Origin: Sphingomonas sp. SRS2
GTDB lineage: Bacteria; Pseudomonadota; Alphaproteobacteria; Sphingomonadales; Sphingomonadaceae
DNA length: 64,000 nt
Reading direction: 5' to 3'
Assembly (NCBI RefSeq): GCF_000971055.1
Contig: NZ_LARW01000066.1
Location: forward strand, 124,001-188,000
This document shows, in pieces, positions 51,567 through 61,625 of the stretch; positions within the stretch are counted from its first letter, which is position 1, and the number at the start of each line of letters is the position of its first letter. A program made the position numbers and the translations under genes. A model generated the notes under the pieces. The model saw nothing but the letters and a program-made list of their open reading frames with translations. It made no database searches and was not told the DNA's origin.

Positions 51567-52480
51567 GCCGCCACCCCTACGCGCTGGATTTCCCACTCCA
51601 ATGTCACGCCCGACTTCGCCTTCACCTTGTCCCGCACCTCTTCGCCCAGCGCCTCTATGTCGGCCGAGCTCGCCGCGCCGAGGTTGAGCAGGAAATTACA
51701 ATGTTTGTCGCTGACCTGTGCGTCGCCGCGGGTCAGGCCGCGGCAGCCGGCCCGGTCGACGAGCTGCCAGGCTTTGTGGCCTTCGGGGTTCTTGAAGGTC
51801 GAGCCGCCGGTCTTGCTGCGCAGCGGCTGGCTCGCTTCGCGTTCGGCGGCGATGCGGTCCATCTCCGCGCCGATCGCCGCGGGATCGGCTTCATGGCCAC
51901 GAAGGGTTGCACCGACCACGATCGCGCCGTCGGGCAGCGCGCTATGGCGATAGGTGTAGCCCAGATCGGCAAGCGCCAGCGTCCGGCGCTCGCCCGAGCG
52001 CAGGACGATGTCCGCCTCGACCAGCACATCCTTGACCTCGCGGCCATAGGCCCCGCCGTTCATCCGGACGAAGCCACCGACCGTGCCGGGGATCGAGCGC
52101 AGGAATTCGACCCCGCCGATGCCGGCGTCGCGTGCCGTCGAGGAGGCGAGGATGCCGCTCGTCCCGCCGCCGCAGCGCAGGGTGATCGCGTCGAGCCGTT
52201 CGACCTTCGCGAAGGCCTTGCCGAGGCGGATCACCACGCCGGGCACCCCGCCGTCGCGTATGATCAGGTTGGAGCCCAGGCCGAGGCCCATCACCGGCAC
52301 CGCCGGATCGAGCGCGGCCAGGAATTCGCTCAGGTCGTCGACATCGGCAGGCTCGAACAGCCATTCGGCCGCGCCACCGCTCTTGAACCAGACGAGCGGC
52401 GCCAGCGGCGCGTCCGCCGTCAGCCGGCCGCGCACGGGCGGCAGGGACGGCAAGGACAGGCTGCTGGCGGCTGGGCTCAT
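51563..52480 (-). CDS. murB: UDP-N-acetylenolpyruvoylglucosamine reductase
   Basis: FAD-linked reductase that makes UDP-MurNAc, 305 aa. It has VMGLGLGSNLIIRDGGVPGV (FAD loop), IPGTVGGFVRMNGGAYG and STFKNPEGHKAWQLVDRAG, with the active-site Ser in GGSTFKNP. Type I MurB organisation. Its start forms ATGA with the stop of the 66-codon gene. Confidence 0.95.
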   Translation of the reverse strand: MSPAASSLSLPSLPPVRGRLTADAPLAPLVWFKSGGAAEWLFEPADVDDLSEFLAALDPAVPVMGLGLGSNLIIRDGGVPGVVIRLGKAFAKVERLDAITLRCGGGTSGILASSTARDAGIGGVEFLRSIPGTVGGFVRMNGGAYGREVKDVLVEADIVLRSGERRTLALADLGYTYRHSALPDGAIVVGATLRGHEADPAAIGAEMDRIAAEREASQPLRSKTGGSTFKNPEGHKAWQLVDRAGCRGLTRGDAQVSDKHCNFLLNLGAASSADIEALGEEVRDKVKAKSGVTLEWEIQRVGVAA

Positions 52481-52677
52481 TTCTTGTTGAGCCCCCACAT
52501 CGACATCCACTGCTCCCAGGCCTGGGCCTGCATGTCGGCCAGTTCCTTGGCGGCCTTGGCCGCATTGTCGAACTGCTCGCCGCTGCCCATTGCCCGGAAC
52601 GCCGCGTCGACGGCGGTCTTGTGCATGTGAAGCGCCTGGTCCTGGAGGAGTTTCCAGGATGCGAAATAATCGGTCAT
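52477..52677 (-). CDS. Small helical protein inserted in the dcw operon
   Basis: The 66-aa product ([20 protein letters not shown] at its start) is wholly helical by composition, with Trp residues near both ends ([13 protein letters not shown] at the C-terminus). It has no signal or membrane segment. It overlaps both murC and murB by ATGA, so it is translated with them. I do not recognise a family; a phasin-like helix is a loose resemblance. It is absent from the classical dcw order. Confidence 0.75.
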   Translation of the reverse strand: MTDYFASWKLLQDQALHMHKTAVDAAFRAMGSGEQFDNAAKAAKELADMQAQAWEQWMSMWGLNKK

Positions 52678-54095
52678 GCTGCTTTCTCCTTGGCTATCGC
52701 CTCTGAAAGCCCCGCCGCCCATTTGGTGATGTCACCCGCACCGAGGCAGATGACCATGTCGTCCTGCCCGATCGTCTCCGCAAGGGTCGCGGCCAGCGCC
52801 TCGGGTCCGGAAATGACCTGAGCGGCACGATGTCCACGCTGCTTGAGACCCGCCACCAGCGCCGCCGCATCGACGCCTTCGATCGGCGCTTCGCCCGCCG
52901 GATAGACGGGGGCGACATAGACGGTGTCGGCGTCGTTGAACGCAGTCTGGAAGTCGACCATCAGGTCGCGCAGCCGGGTGTAGCGGTGCGGCTGCACGAC
53001 CGCGATCACCTTCGCCCGCGCCCCCTCGCGCGCTGCTGCCAGCACCGCGCGGATTTCGACCGGGTGGTGGCCATAATCGTCGATGATCGTCGCGACGCCG
53101 TCACCTGCTGCAACCTCGCCAACCTTGGTGAAGCGCCGCTTCACCCCCCCGAACTTGGCGAAGCCGGTGGCGATGATCTCGTCCGAAATCCCCATTTCCA
53201 GCGCAACGCCGACCGCGGCGAGCGCATTCTGGACATTGTGGCGGCCGGGCATCGGCAGGGTCACGCCGTCGATCCGGCGGGTCGCGCCGTCACGGTTGCG
53301 GACAACGACGTCAAAACGGTTGCCGCCGGGAATCGGGGTGACATTGTCGCCGCGCACGTCTGCCTGTGCCGAGAAGCCATAGGTCACGACCTTGCGGTCG
53401 CGGACGCGGGGGATGATCGCCTGAACCTCGGGATGGTCGATGCACAGCAAAGCCGCGCCGTAAAATGGCACGTTTTCGACGAACTCGACGAAGCAATCCT
53501 TCACCTTCTCGAACGAGCCGTAGTGATCGAGATGCTCGGGATCGATATTGGTGACGACCGCGATCGTGCCGTCGAGGCGCAGGAAGCTGCCGTCGCTCTC
53601 GTCGGCTTCGACCACCATCCAGTCGGATGCGCCGAGGCGGGCGTTCGAGCCGTAGCTGTTGATGATGCCGCCGTTGATAACGGTTGGGTCAACCCCGCCC
53701 GCATCGAGGATCGCAGCGACCATCGACGTCGTCGTGGTCTTGCCGTGGGTGCCCGCGATCGCGACGGTCGACTTCAGCCGCATCAGCTCGGCCAGCATTT
53801 CGGCGCGGCGAACGACCGGGATGCGCTTTTCGAGCGCCAGCTCGACTTCCGGATTGCCGCGCTTGATCGCGGTCGAGGTGACGATCACCGCCGCGTCGCC
53901 CAGATTTTCGGCCTTGTGGCCGATCATCACCGGGATGCCGCGCTTGCGCAGGCCCTCGATCACATAGCCCTCGGCCACGTCCGAACCCTGCACCTTATAG
54001 CCCAGATTGTGCATCACCTCGGCGATGCCGGACATGCCGATGCCGCCGATCCCGATGAAATGGATCGTGCCGATGTCGGTCGCGACACCCTTCAT
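52674..54095 (-). CDS. murC: UDP-N-acetylmuramate--L-alanine ligase
   Basis: Mur ligase of 473 aa that adds L-Ala to UDP-MurNAc. It has [20 protein letters not shown], the ATP loop [16 protein letters not shown] and the [11 protein letters not shown] and [10 protein letters not shown] motifs. Overlaps murG and the 66-codon gene by ATGA. Confidence 0.96.
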   Translation of the reverse strand: MKGVATDIGTIHFIGIGGIGMSGIAEVMHNLGYKVQGSDVAEGYVIEGLRKRGIPVMIGHKAENLGDAAVIVTSTAIKRGNPEVELALEKRIPVVRRAEMLAELMRLKSTVAIAGTHGKTTTTSMVAAILDAGGVDPTVINGGIINSYGSNARLGASDWMVVEADESDGSFLRLDGTIAVVTNIDPEHLDHYGSFEKVKDCFVEFVENVPFYGAALLCIDHPEVQAIIPRVRDRKVVTYGFSAQADVRGDNVTPIPGGNRFDVVVRNRDGATRRIDGVTLPMPGRHNVQNALAAVGVALEMGISDEIIATGFAKFGGVKRRFTKVGEVAAGDGVATIIDDYGHHPVEIRAVLAAAREGARAKVIAVVQPHRYTRLRDLMVDFQTAFNDADTVYVAPVYPAGEAPIEGVDAAALVAGLKQRGHRAAQVISGPEALAATLAETIGQDDMVICLGAGDITKWAAGLSEAIAKEKAA

Positions 54096-55252
54096 GCAAA
54101 TGCGCCTTTCAGAGGACGGAGTTCGAGGTTTTCGACCGGGATCGGCTCCATGACCGGGTTGAGCCCGATCCGCTCGACCAGGTCGGCAAGGTCTTCGGCC
54201 GCATTGGGCCGGCCGACCCCGTAGGCGCGCTTCGCCGCGTTGACCAGCGCCTTGGGATCGAGCGCCAGCTTCTGCATCTGCTTGGCCAACTCCTGCGGCG
54301 TGAAATTGTCCTGGCGGATCGCGCGGGCGCCGCCCACTGCGGCGAGTTCGCGGGCGTTGGCGGTCTGGTGGTCGTCGGCTGCGGAGGGGAGCGGGATCAA
54401 TATGGCGGGCCGCCCGGCGACGCTGATGTCGGCGATCGTCGATGCGCCCGCGCGTGCGATCACCAGATGCGCCCAGGCCAGCCGTTCGGGCAGGTCGGTG
54501 AAATAGGTGGCGAGATCAGCGGGGATGCCGAGCACCTTATATTTGGTGCGCACCGCCTCGATGTCTTCGGGCCGGCATTGCTGCGTTACCTGAAGGCGGC
54601 GGCGGAAGCCTTGCGGCAGGAGAGCGAGGCCATCGGGTACGACATCCGAAAGGATCGACGCACCCTGACTGCCGCCCGTCACCAGCACGCGGAAGATGCT
54701 GTCGGGGCCGAGGTCGGGGAAAGGCTGATTGCGGATGTCGCGGACGATGTCGCGCACCGGATTGCCGACGAGGAAGGTCTTCTCGACGAACTTTTCCTTG
54801 AGCCGCCGGACCTCGGGATAGGCGGTCGCGATCGCCGCGACACGGCCCGCGACGAGGCGGTTGACCCGGCCGAGCACCGCATTTTGCTCGTGGATCACGG
54901 TCGGGATCTTCGCCTTGAAGCCGGCGCGCAGCGCGGGCAGGGCGGGATAGCCGCCGAAGCCGATCACCGCCGAGGGCTCGAAGGTGGCATAGAGCTGGCG
55001 CGCCATTGCGGTTCCGGCGCGGATGTCGCGCCACGCCTTCAGCCATTCACGCGGGCCGCCGCCCAGCCGTCCGGCCGGGATGATATGGGTTTGGACGCCG
55101 TCGAACAGGCCGGGGATGCGCGCGCCGCGTTCATCGGTGACAAGCGCGACGCGATGGCCCCGGCGCATCAGCTCGGCCGCCAATGCGTGCGCGGGGACCA
55201 TATGGCCCCCGGTACCGCCTGCCGCGAGGGCAAAATGGCGAACGATGCTCAT
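54092..55252 (-). CDS. murG: Undecaprenyl-PP-MurNAc-pentapeptide GlcNAc transferase
   Basis: GT28 enzyme making lipid II, 386 aa. It begins with the glycine-rich [18 protein letters not shown] and has [25 protein letters not shown] and [28 protein letters not shown] chose ATG 55252, which forms ATGA with the ftsW stop; 55264 is the longer alternative. Confidence 0.95.
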   Translation of the reverse strand: MSIVRHFALAAGGTGGHMVPAHALAAELMRRGHRVALVTDERGARIPGLFDGVQTHIIPAGRLGGGPREWLKAWRDIRAGTAMARQLYATFEPSAVIGFGGYPALPALRAGFKAKIPTVIHEQNAVLGRVNRLVAGRVAAIATAYPEVRRLKEKFVEKTFLVGNPVRDIVRDIRNQPFPDLGPDSIFRVLVTGGSQGASILSDVVPDGLALLPQGFRRRLQVTQQCRPEDIEAVRTKYKVLGIPADLATYFTDLPERLAWAHLVIARAGASTIADISVAGRPAILIPLPSAADDHQTANARELAAVGGARAIRQDNFTPQELAKQMQKLALDPKALVNAAKRAYGVGRPNAAEDLADLVERIGLNPVMEPIPVENLELRPLKGAFA

Positions 55253-56466
55253 CTGCCGTTCCACCGCACCGTATAGCTATGTTCCTTCAGGTGCGGGTTC
55301 TCACGAGTAAAGGCGAGCAGCAGGCCGAAGCCGATCGACAGCGCGATCATCGACGAGCCGCCATAGCTGATGAAGGGCAGGGTCATGCCCTTGGACGGGG
55401 CGAGACCGACATTGACCATCATGTTGATCAGCGCCTGGAGCCCGAATTGCGACACGAGGCCGGCCGAGGCGAGCAGCAGGAAATCATTCTCTTCGCGCAG
55501 CAGCCGCAGCGATACCCGGGCGATGATCGCCAGATAGAGGCAGGCGATGGCGATGCACGCGATCAGCCCGAACTCCTCGCCGATCACCGAGAAAATATAA
55601 TCGGTATGCGGTTCGGGCAGGGTGAACTTCTCGGTGCCCGCGCCCGGACCGGTGCCCAGCAGGCCGCCATTGGTCAGCGTCGCATGGGCGCGGTCGACCT
55701 GATAGGTGTCGCCCTGCTTGAAGAGGAATTTGTTGATGCGCTCGGTCGCCACCGAATAGAAGAGATAGGCCGAGACGATCGCCGCGAGCCCGCCCGCGCC
55801 GAGCAGGCCGAGCAGCTTGAGCGACGCGCCCGACAGCATCAGCAGCACGACCCACACCGATACGAAGATCACCGTCTGGCCGAAGTCGGGCTGTTTCATC
55901 AGCAGGCCGGCGACCAGCGCGATCGGCACCACCGAGATCAGCGCGAAGGGCAGGCCGGGATTGCGCGCGCGCAGCGAGAACAGCCAGGCCATCCCGACCG
56001 CGAACAGCGGTTTCAGGAATTCGGACGGCTGGAGCTTGGCCGAGCCGACGCCGATCCAGCGTTGCGCGCCGTTGGCGGTGCTGCCGACGATCGGCACCAG
56101 CGCGAGCAGGACCAGAAAGATGCAGCCGCCGATCAGCGCCATCCGCCGCGCGACCTTCACCGGCAGCGCCGACACGCTGATCATCACCGGCACCGCGATG
56201 ACCGTCCAGGCGAGCTGCATCCAGAAATAATGGCGGGCGGCGACGGTCACGCCATTGCCCGAATAGCGGACCCCGGCGGCGGGCGACGCGGCGGCGACCG
56301 CGATCAGCCCGATGCCGATCAGCATCGTTACGAGCAGCAGCAGAACGCGATCGATTTCCCAGAACCAGCGCGCAAACGGGGTCCGCTTGCCACGCCCGAA
56401 GCGCGACCGTTTGAACGGGGAGGAGGAGGGTGAGGCGACGGAATCGAAGGACATGGCGACGTTCAT
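55249..56466 (-). CDS. ftsW: Peptidoglycan glycosyltransferase FtsW
   Basis: SEDS-family septal polymerase, 405 aa, about ten membrane segments. Signature elements are QPSEFLKPLFAVGMAWL, KQPDFGQTVIF (catalytic Asp) and SKGMTLPFISYGGSSMIALS. It acts with FtsI. Overlaps murD and murG by ATGA. Confidence 0.95.
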   Translation of the reverse strand: MNVAMSFDSVASPSSSPFKRSRFGRGKRTPFARWFWEIDRVLLLLVTMLIGIGLIAVAAASPAAGVRYSGNGVTVAARHYFWMQLAWTVIAVPVMISVSALPVKVARRMALIGGCIFLVLLALVPIVGSTANGAQRWIGVGSAKLQPSEFLKPLFAVGMAWLFSLRARNPGLPFALISVVPIALVAGLLMKQPDFGQTVIFVSVWVVLLMLSGASLKLLGLLGAGGLAAIVSAYLFYSVATERINKFLFKQGDTYQVDRAHATLTNGGLLGTGPGAGTEKFTLPEPHTDYIFSVIGEEFGLIACIAIACLYLAIIARVSLRLLREENDFLLLASAGLVSQFGLQALINMMVNVGLAPSKGMTLPFISYGGSSMIALSIGFGLLLAFTRENPHLKEHSYTVRWNGR

Positions 56467-57743
56467 AGCGAAAGCCCTTCGACGGCGCGACGGAAGGCGT
56501 CGCCTCGTGCCTCATAATCGCTGAATTGATCGAAAGACGCGCAGGCCGGCGACAGCATCACCACCTCGCCCGGCCTCGCGGCGGCGGCGGCGGCGCGGAC
56601 GGCATCGTCCAGCGTTCCGCTCTCGGTGACGGCTTTGCCCGCTTCGCTCAGGATGCGCGCGTACATCGGGCCCGCCTGACCGATCGTGTAGGCGGCCACG
56701 ACATGATTGTAATAGGGTGCGCAATCGTCGAGATCGTTGGTCTTGGGCAGACCGCCCAATATCCAGTGAATCTTCGGATAGGCGCCGAGCGCTGGCGCGG
56801 TCGCGGTCGCGTTGGTCGCCTTGCTGTCGTTGACGAACAGGACGCCGTCCTTTTCGGCGATCCGCTCCATCCGGTGAGGCAGGCCGGGATAGGTGCGCAG
56901 GCCCTTGTCGATCGCGCCCTCGGGAACCTCCAGCGCTCGGGCGACCTGAATCGCGATCACCGCATTCTGGGCATTGTGCGGGCCTTGCAGCGCGGGCCAG
57001 TCCTGTTGTCCTTCGGCTTCGGTCGACCGGACGCCGATTGCGTTGCGCCGCCGTCCGGCAATCGCGCGGCTCGGCGCGTCCTCGATCGCGATGATCGCCT
57101 CGTGCCCCGGCGACTGCATCGCGAACAGCCGCTCCTTGCTGTCGGCATAGCCCTGAAAACCATCATAGCGGTCGAGATGGTCAGGCGTGATGTTGGTCAG
57201 CACCGCGACGTCGCAGTCGAGGCTGAAGGTCAGGTCGATCTGATAGCTCGACAGTTCGAGCACATAGACGCCACCTTCGGGCAGCGGATCGCGCCCCATG
57301 ATCGGGAGGCCGATATTGCCGCCCATCAGCGTGGGGATGCCGGCGGTCTCGATGATATGCTTGATGAGCGCGGTCGTGGTCGACTTGCCGTTGGTGCCGG
57401 TGATCCCGACGACCTTATGCTCCGGGAGATCGGCGCGCGCCTGGGCGAACAGTTCGATATCGCCGATCACGGGCACGCCATATTGGGCGGCATGAACGAC
57501 GATCGGGTGCTTGTTGAGCGGCACGCCCGGCGAGACGATGACGCTCTCATAGCCGGTCAGTTCGATCTCCAGCGGGTCCGCGAAGGTCACTTTGCCGTCC
57601 ACCTGCGCGCGCGCCTCTTCGCGATTGTCCCACGCCGTCACCGTCGCGCCGGAGGCGAGCAGCGCTTCGACCGTTGCCAGCCCCGAGCGTGCCAGGCCGA
57701 GGACGGCGTAGGTCTTCCCCGTGAAGGCGCTGCTCGCGATCAC
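56463..57743 (-). CDS. murD: UDP-N-acetylmuramoyl-L-alanine--D-glutamate ligase
   Basis: Mur ligase of 426 aa. It has [16 protein letters not shown] at the N-terminus, the ATP loop [26 protein letters not shown] and [11 protein letters not shown]. Overlaps ftsW and mraY by ATGA. Confidence 0.96.
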   Translation of the reverse strand: MIASSAFTGKTYAVLGLARSGLATVEALLASGATVTAWDNREEARAQVDGKVTFADPLEIELTGYESVIVSPGVPLNKHPIVVHAAQYGVPVIGDIELFAQARADLPEHKVVGITGTNGKSTTTALIKHIIETAGIPTLMGGNIGLPIMGRDPLPEGGVYVLELSSYQIDLTFSLDCDVAVLTNITPDHLDRYDGFQGYADSKERLFAMQSPGHEAIIAIEDAPSRAIAGRRRNAIGVRSTEAEGQQDWPALQGPHNAQNAVIAIQVARALEVPEGAIDKGLRTYPGLPHRMERIAEKDGVLFVNDSKATNATATAPALGAYPKIHWILGGLPKTNDLDDCAPYYNHVVAAYTIGQAGPMYARILSEAGKAVTESGTLDDAVRAAAAAARPGEVVMLSPACASFDQFSDYEARGDAFRRAVEGLSL

Positions 57744-58810
57744 CGCAGCTTGAGCGTCGCGAGGCCGGCGAGGGCGAGGACGAAGGCGATGATCCAGAAG
57801 CGGATCACAACCGTCGGCTCGCTCCAGCCGAGCTGTTCGAAATGATGGTGGATCGGGGCCATCCGGAAGATACGGCGGCCGGTGCGCTTGTAGAAGAAGA
57901 CCTGGAGGACGACCGAGACGGTCTCCATCACGAACAGGCCGCCGACGATTGCCAGCACGATCTCATGATGGGTGACGACCGAGATGACGCCGAGCGCGCC
58001 GCCGAGCGCGAGGCTGCCGGTGTCGCCCATGAAGACTGCGGCGGGGGGCGCATTGAACCAGAGGAAGGCCAGCCCGCCGCCGATAATCGCCGCGGTCAAT
58101 ATCGTCAGGTCGCCGGCGCCCGGCACATGGGGAATCCCCAGATAGCTGGAGAACACCTTGTTGCCGACGAGATAGGCGATGACGAAGAAGGCGAGGCTGG
58201 CGATCACGACGGGCATGATTGCGAGGCCGTCGAGCCCGTCAGTCAGGTTCACCGCATTGCCGAAGGCGACGATCACGAAGGCCGCGAAAACGATGTAGAA
58301 GGGGCCGAGATCGATCACCGGTCCGTTGTAAAAGGGAACGTAAAGCTGGGTGCCGTTGCCGGAAACAATCAGCCAGCTGGCCAGCCCAGCAATGACGAAC
58401 TCGCAGAGCAGCCGCACCTTGCCCGAGACTCCGTGATGGCTGCGCTTCTTGACCTTGTCATAATCGTCCATGAAGCCGATCAGGCCGAAGCCCAGCGTCA
58501 CCCCGATGCACGCCCAGACATAGCGGTTGCTCAGGTCCATCCACAGCAGCATCGACAGCATGACCGCAATCAGGATCATCAGCCCGCCCATCGTCGGGGT
58601 GCCGACCTTGGCGAGGTGGGTCTGCGGCCCATCGGCGCGGATCGGCTGGCCCTTGCCCTGACGCAGGCGCAGCCAGCCGATGAACCAGGGACCGATGATA
58701 AGCCCGATGAACAGGGCGGTCAGCGCCGCCCCGCCGGCCCGGAAGGTCAGGTAGCGGATGAGATTCAGGACACCCGGAAACCCGAGCTGTTCGGCAATCA
58801 GGTAGAGCAT
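57740..58810 (-). CDS. mraY: Phospho-N-acetylmuramoyl-pentapeptide transferase
   Basis: Integral membrane enzyme of 356 aa making lipid I. It has about ten membrane segments, [27 protein letters not shown] (catalytic Asp pair), [14 protein letters not shown] and [13 protein letters not shown]. Starts within the last 13 bp of murF. Confidence 0.97.
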   Translation of the reverse strand: MLYLIAEQLGFPGVLNLIRYLTFRAGGAALTALFIGLIIGPWFIGWLRLRQGKGQPIRADGPQTHLAKVGTPTMGGLMILIAVMLSMLLWMDLSNRYVWACIGVTLGFGLIGFMDDYDKVKKRSHHGVSGKVRLLCEFVIAGLASWLIVSGNGTQLYVPFYNGPVIDLGPFYIVFAAFVIVAFGNAVNLTDGLDGLAIMPVVIASLAFFVIAYLVGNKVFSSYLGIPHVPGAGDLTILTAAIIGGGLAFLWFNAPPAAVFMGDTGSLALGGALGVISVVTHHEIVLAIVGGLFVMETVSVVLQVFFYKRTGRRIFRMAPIHHHFEQLGWSEPTVVIRFWIIAFVLALAGLATLKLR

Positions 58811-60201
58811 GTCGTCCTTTCGCCGGCCCCGGCCCCCGTGCGCAGATGCTCGACGAGGCGCGACAAACCGATCGCGTTCGATCCCTTGATCAATATGGCA
58901 TCGCCGGGCGCGATCAGGCTCCCGATCGAATCGAGCGCCGCGCCGGCGTCGGGCACATGCGCGAAATCGATCCGTCCCTCAAGCGCGTTTGCGAGCGCGG
59001 TCATCTCCGATCCGACGAGCAGAGCGAAATCGACCTTCGCGTTACGGAGCGGCTCGATCAGATCGGCGTGGTACGCGGCCGAACTGGACCCCAGCTCGCG
59101 CATCTCGCCAAGGACGGCGATACGCCGCTCGGCGCGCTGCTCGCCCAGCACCTTGATCGTCGCCGCCATCGATGCGGGGTTGGCGTTGTAGCTCTCGTCG
59201 ATGATCAGCGCCTCGCCATTGCCCACGGGCACGGTGCTGCGCTGGCCACGCCCGGGCAGGCCGGGCATCTCGGCAAAAGCCAGTCCGGCCGCGGCGAGAT
59301 CGCCGCCGACCGCCCAGACCGCCGCGATCACCGCCATGGCATTGGACACCCAATGGTCGCCGGGCGGCGCGATGGTGAAGGTCAGCTCGGCATCTGGCAG
59401 GATCAGCGAGACCAGTGTGCCCTTGTCGAGCGGGATCACGTCCTGCGCATGGATGTCGGCGCCGCGCTCCATGCCAAAGGTCAGGATGCGGGCGGCATAA
59501 GGCTGTGCGGCCGCGATAAGCCGGTCGCGGTGCGGGCTGTCATAAGGAATGATCGCGGTGCCGCCCGGCTCGAGGCCCTGGAAAATCTCGCCCTTGGCGT
59601 CGGCGATCGCTTCCTCGCCGGTGAAATAGGCGCTGTGTGCTGGCGCGATCGCAGTGACGATGGCGACGTGCGGGCGGACGAGGCGGGTGAGCGCCGCGAG
59701 TTCGCCCGCATGGTTCATTCCCATCTCGAACACGCCGACCTTCGTATCGGCGGGCATCCGGGCGAGGCTCAGCGGAACCCCGGTATGGTTGTTGTAGCTC
59801 TTGACCGAGCGGTGGATCGCGCCTGGCATCGCGCGGTCGAGGCAAGCGAACAGCGCTTCCTTGGTGCCGGTCTTGCCGACCGACCCGGTGACGCCGATGA
59901 CCTTACCGTTCATCCGGGCGCGGGCGGCGACGCCGAGCGCCTCGAGTGCGGCCATGGTATCGGTGACGCGGACATGAGGTCCGTTACACGCCTCGGAGGT
60001 GATCGCGCCCGCCGCGCCGGCATCGAATATTTTATCGAGGAAGCGATGGCCGTCGGTCGTTTCACCCTTCAGCGCAACGAACAGGTCGCCCGCGCCGATC
60101 TCCCGCGAATCGAATGCGACGCCGGTCGTGGAGAAGCCACCATGGACCTCGCCATCGGTGGCGGCGGCGATGTCGAAGGCGGTCCAGAGCGGGGCGCTCA
60201 T
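58798..60201 (-). CDS. murF: UDP-MurNAc-tripeptide--D-alanyl-D-alanine ligase
   Basis: Mur ligase of 467 aa. It has [20 protein letters not shown] (ATP loop), [13 protein letters not shown] and [12 protein letters not shown] chose ATG 60201, which gives the ATGA overlap with murE. Completes the pentapeptide using the Ddl product. Confidence 0.95.
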   Translation of the reverse strand: MSAPLWTAFDIAAATDGEVHGGFSTTGVAFDSREIGAGDLFVALKGETTDGHRFLDKIFDAGAAGAITSEACNGPHVRVTDTMAALEALGVAARARMNGKVIGVTGSVGKTGTKEALFACLDRAMPGAIHRSVKSYNNHTGVPLSLARMPADTKVGVFEMGMNHAGELAALTRLVRPHVAIVTAIAPAHSAYFTGEEAIADAKGEIFQGLEPGGTAIIPYDSPHRDRLIAAAQPYAARILTFGMERGADIHAQDVIPLDKGTLVSLILPDAELTFTIAPPGDHWVSNAMAVIAAVWAVGGDLAAAGLAFAEMPGLPGRGQRSTVPVGNGEALIIDESYNANPASMAATIKVLGEQRAERRIAVLGEMRELGSSSAAYHADLIEPLRNAKVDFALLVGSEMTALANALEGRIDFAHVPDAGAALDSIGSLIAPGDAILIKGSNAIGLSRLVEHLRTGAGAGERTTCST

Positions 60202-61625
60202 GCCGCGCACTCGCGCGCGACGCTGACATCGTCGAAGGGGAGGACGCGGTTGCCGATGATCTGGCCCTGTTCATGGCCCTTGCCGGCGATCAGGACGATG
60301 TCGCCCGCCTGCGCTTCCGCGATGGCGGCGGCGATCGCTTCACGGCGTCCGCCAATTTCGGTCGCGCCGGGCGCGCCCGCCATCACGTCGCGGCGGATCG
60401 CTGCGGGGTCTTCGCTGCGGGGGTTGTCGTCGGTGACGATGGCGCTGTCGGATAGCCGCGTCGCGACCTCGCCCATCAATGGGCGTTTGCCGGTGTCGCG
60501 GTCGCCACCCGCGCCGAGCACGGTGATCAGCTTGCCGGTCGCGTGCGGGCGCAGCGCGGTGATCGCCGCTTCCAGGCCGTCCGGGGTGTGGGCATAATCG
60601 ACATAGACCGGCGCGCCGGTCTTGGTGATCGCCGCGCGTTCGAGACGCCCGCGCACGGGGGCTACGCGCTGAAGGTTGGCAAGGGTCAGGTCGACATCGC
60701 CCCCCGTCGCGATGACGAGGCCTGCGGCAACCAGCGAATTCGCCGCCTGATAGGCGCCGATCAGCGGCAGCTTCAGGTCACGCGTCTTGCCGCCGATCGC
60801 GATCGTCAGGGTCTGGCCGAGGGCGGTCGGGGTACGATCGAGCAGGCGGATCGTCTCGCCCTGATAGCCTACGCTGAGCAACTTGACGCCACGGGTTCGT
60901 ACTGCGGCCATCACATCGGCCGATCTCGGATCATCCGCCCACACGACCGCGACGCCGTCCTGATCGACGACTTCGGTGAACAGGCGCATCTTGGCTGCGA
61001 AATAATCTTCCATCGTGCCGTGATAATCGAGGTGGTCGCGGCTCAGATTGGTGAAGGCGGCGGCACGGACCGGTAGGCCCTCGGTGCGATATTGTGACAG
61101 GCCGTGGCTCGATGCCTCGAACGCTGCATGGGTCACGCCCTCGCGGTTCAGCCCAGCCATGTTCGACAGGAAGGTGACGATATCGGGCGTGGTCAGTCCG
61201 GTCGAGACCTGCTCGTCGGCGGTGGTAACGCCCAGCGTGCCGATCGACGCGGCGTGGAAGCCCGCCATCCGCCACAGCTGGCGGGTCAGCTCGACGGTCG
61301 AGGTCTTACCGTTGGTGCCGGTGACCGCGACGGTGGTGTCGGGAAAGGGCGCGAAGAAGCGGGCGGCGAGGCCGGCAAAGGCGCGGCGCGGCTCGGCGTC
61401 GGCAATATGGACCGAACCTTGCACCGTTACGCCGGGCGCGGAGACGACCGCGACTGCGCCATCGGCGATCGCCTGGCCGATGAAATCCTCGCCGTTGAAG
61501 CGTGCGCCTTTGAACGCGCCGAACACCGTGCCGGGCGCAACCTTGCGGTGATCGATCGCGAAGCCGGTGATGCGCTCTTCACCCGCTTCCGCAGGGGCGC
61601 CGGGGAGGAGATCAATCAGCCGCAT
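60198..61625 (-). CDS. murE: UDP-MurNAc-L-Ala-D-Glu--meso-diaminopimelate ligase
   Basis: Mur ligase of 475 aa. It has VAVTGTNGKTSTVELTRQL (ATP loop), AFEASSHGLSQYR, and the diaminopimelate-specific DDNPRSEDP (DNPR motif), so the third residue is meso-DAP. ATG 61625 begins MRLIDLLPG. Overlaps ftsI by 14 bp. Confidence 0.96.
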   Translation of the reverse strand: MRLIDLLPGAPAEAGEERITGFAIDHRKVAPGTVFGAFKGARFNGEDFIGQAIADGAVAVVSAPGVTVQGSVHIADAEPRRAFAGLAARFFAPFPDTTVAVTGTNGKTSTVELTRQLWRMAGFHAASIGTLGVTTADEQVSTGLTTPDIVTFLSNMAGLNREGVTHAAFEASSHGLSQYRTEGLPVRAAAFTNLSRDHLDYHGTMEDYFAAKMRLFTEVVDQDGVAVVWADDPRSADVMAAVRTRGVKLLSVGYQGETIRLLDRTPTALGQTLTIAIGGKTRDLKLPLIGAYQAANSLVAAGLVIATGGDVDLTLANLQRVAPVRGRLERAAITKTGAPVYVDYAHTPDGLEAAITALRPHATGKLITVLGAGGDRDTGKRPLMGEVATRLSDSAIVTDDNPRSEDPAAIRRDVMAGAPGATEIGGRREAIAAAIAEAQAGDIVLIAGKGHEQGQIIGNRVLPFDDVSVARECAA

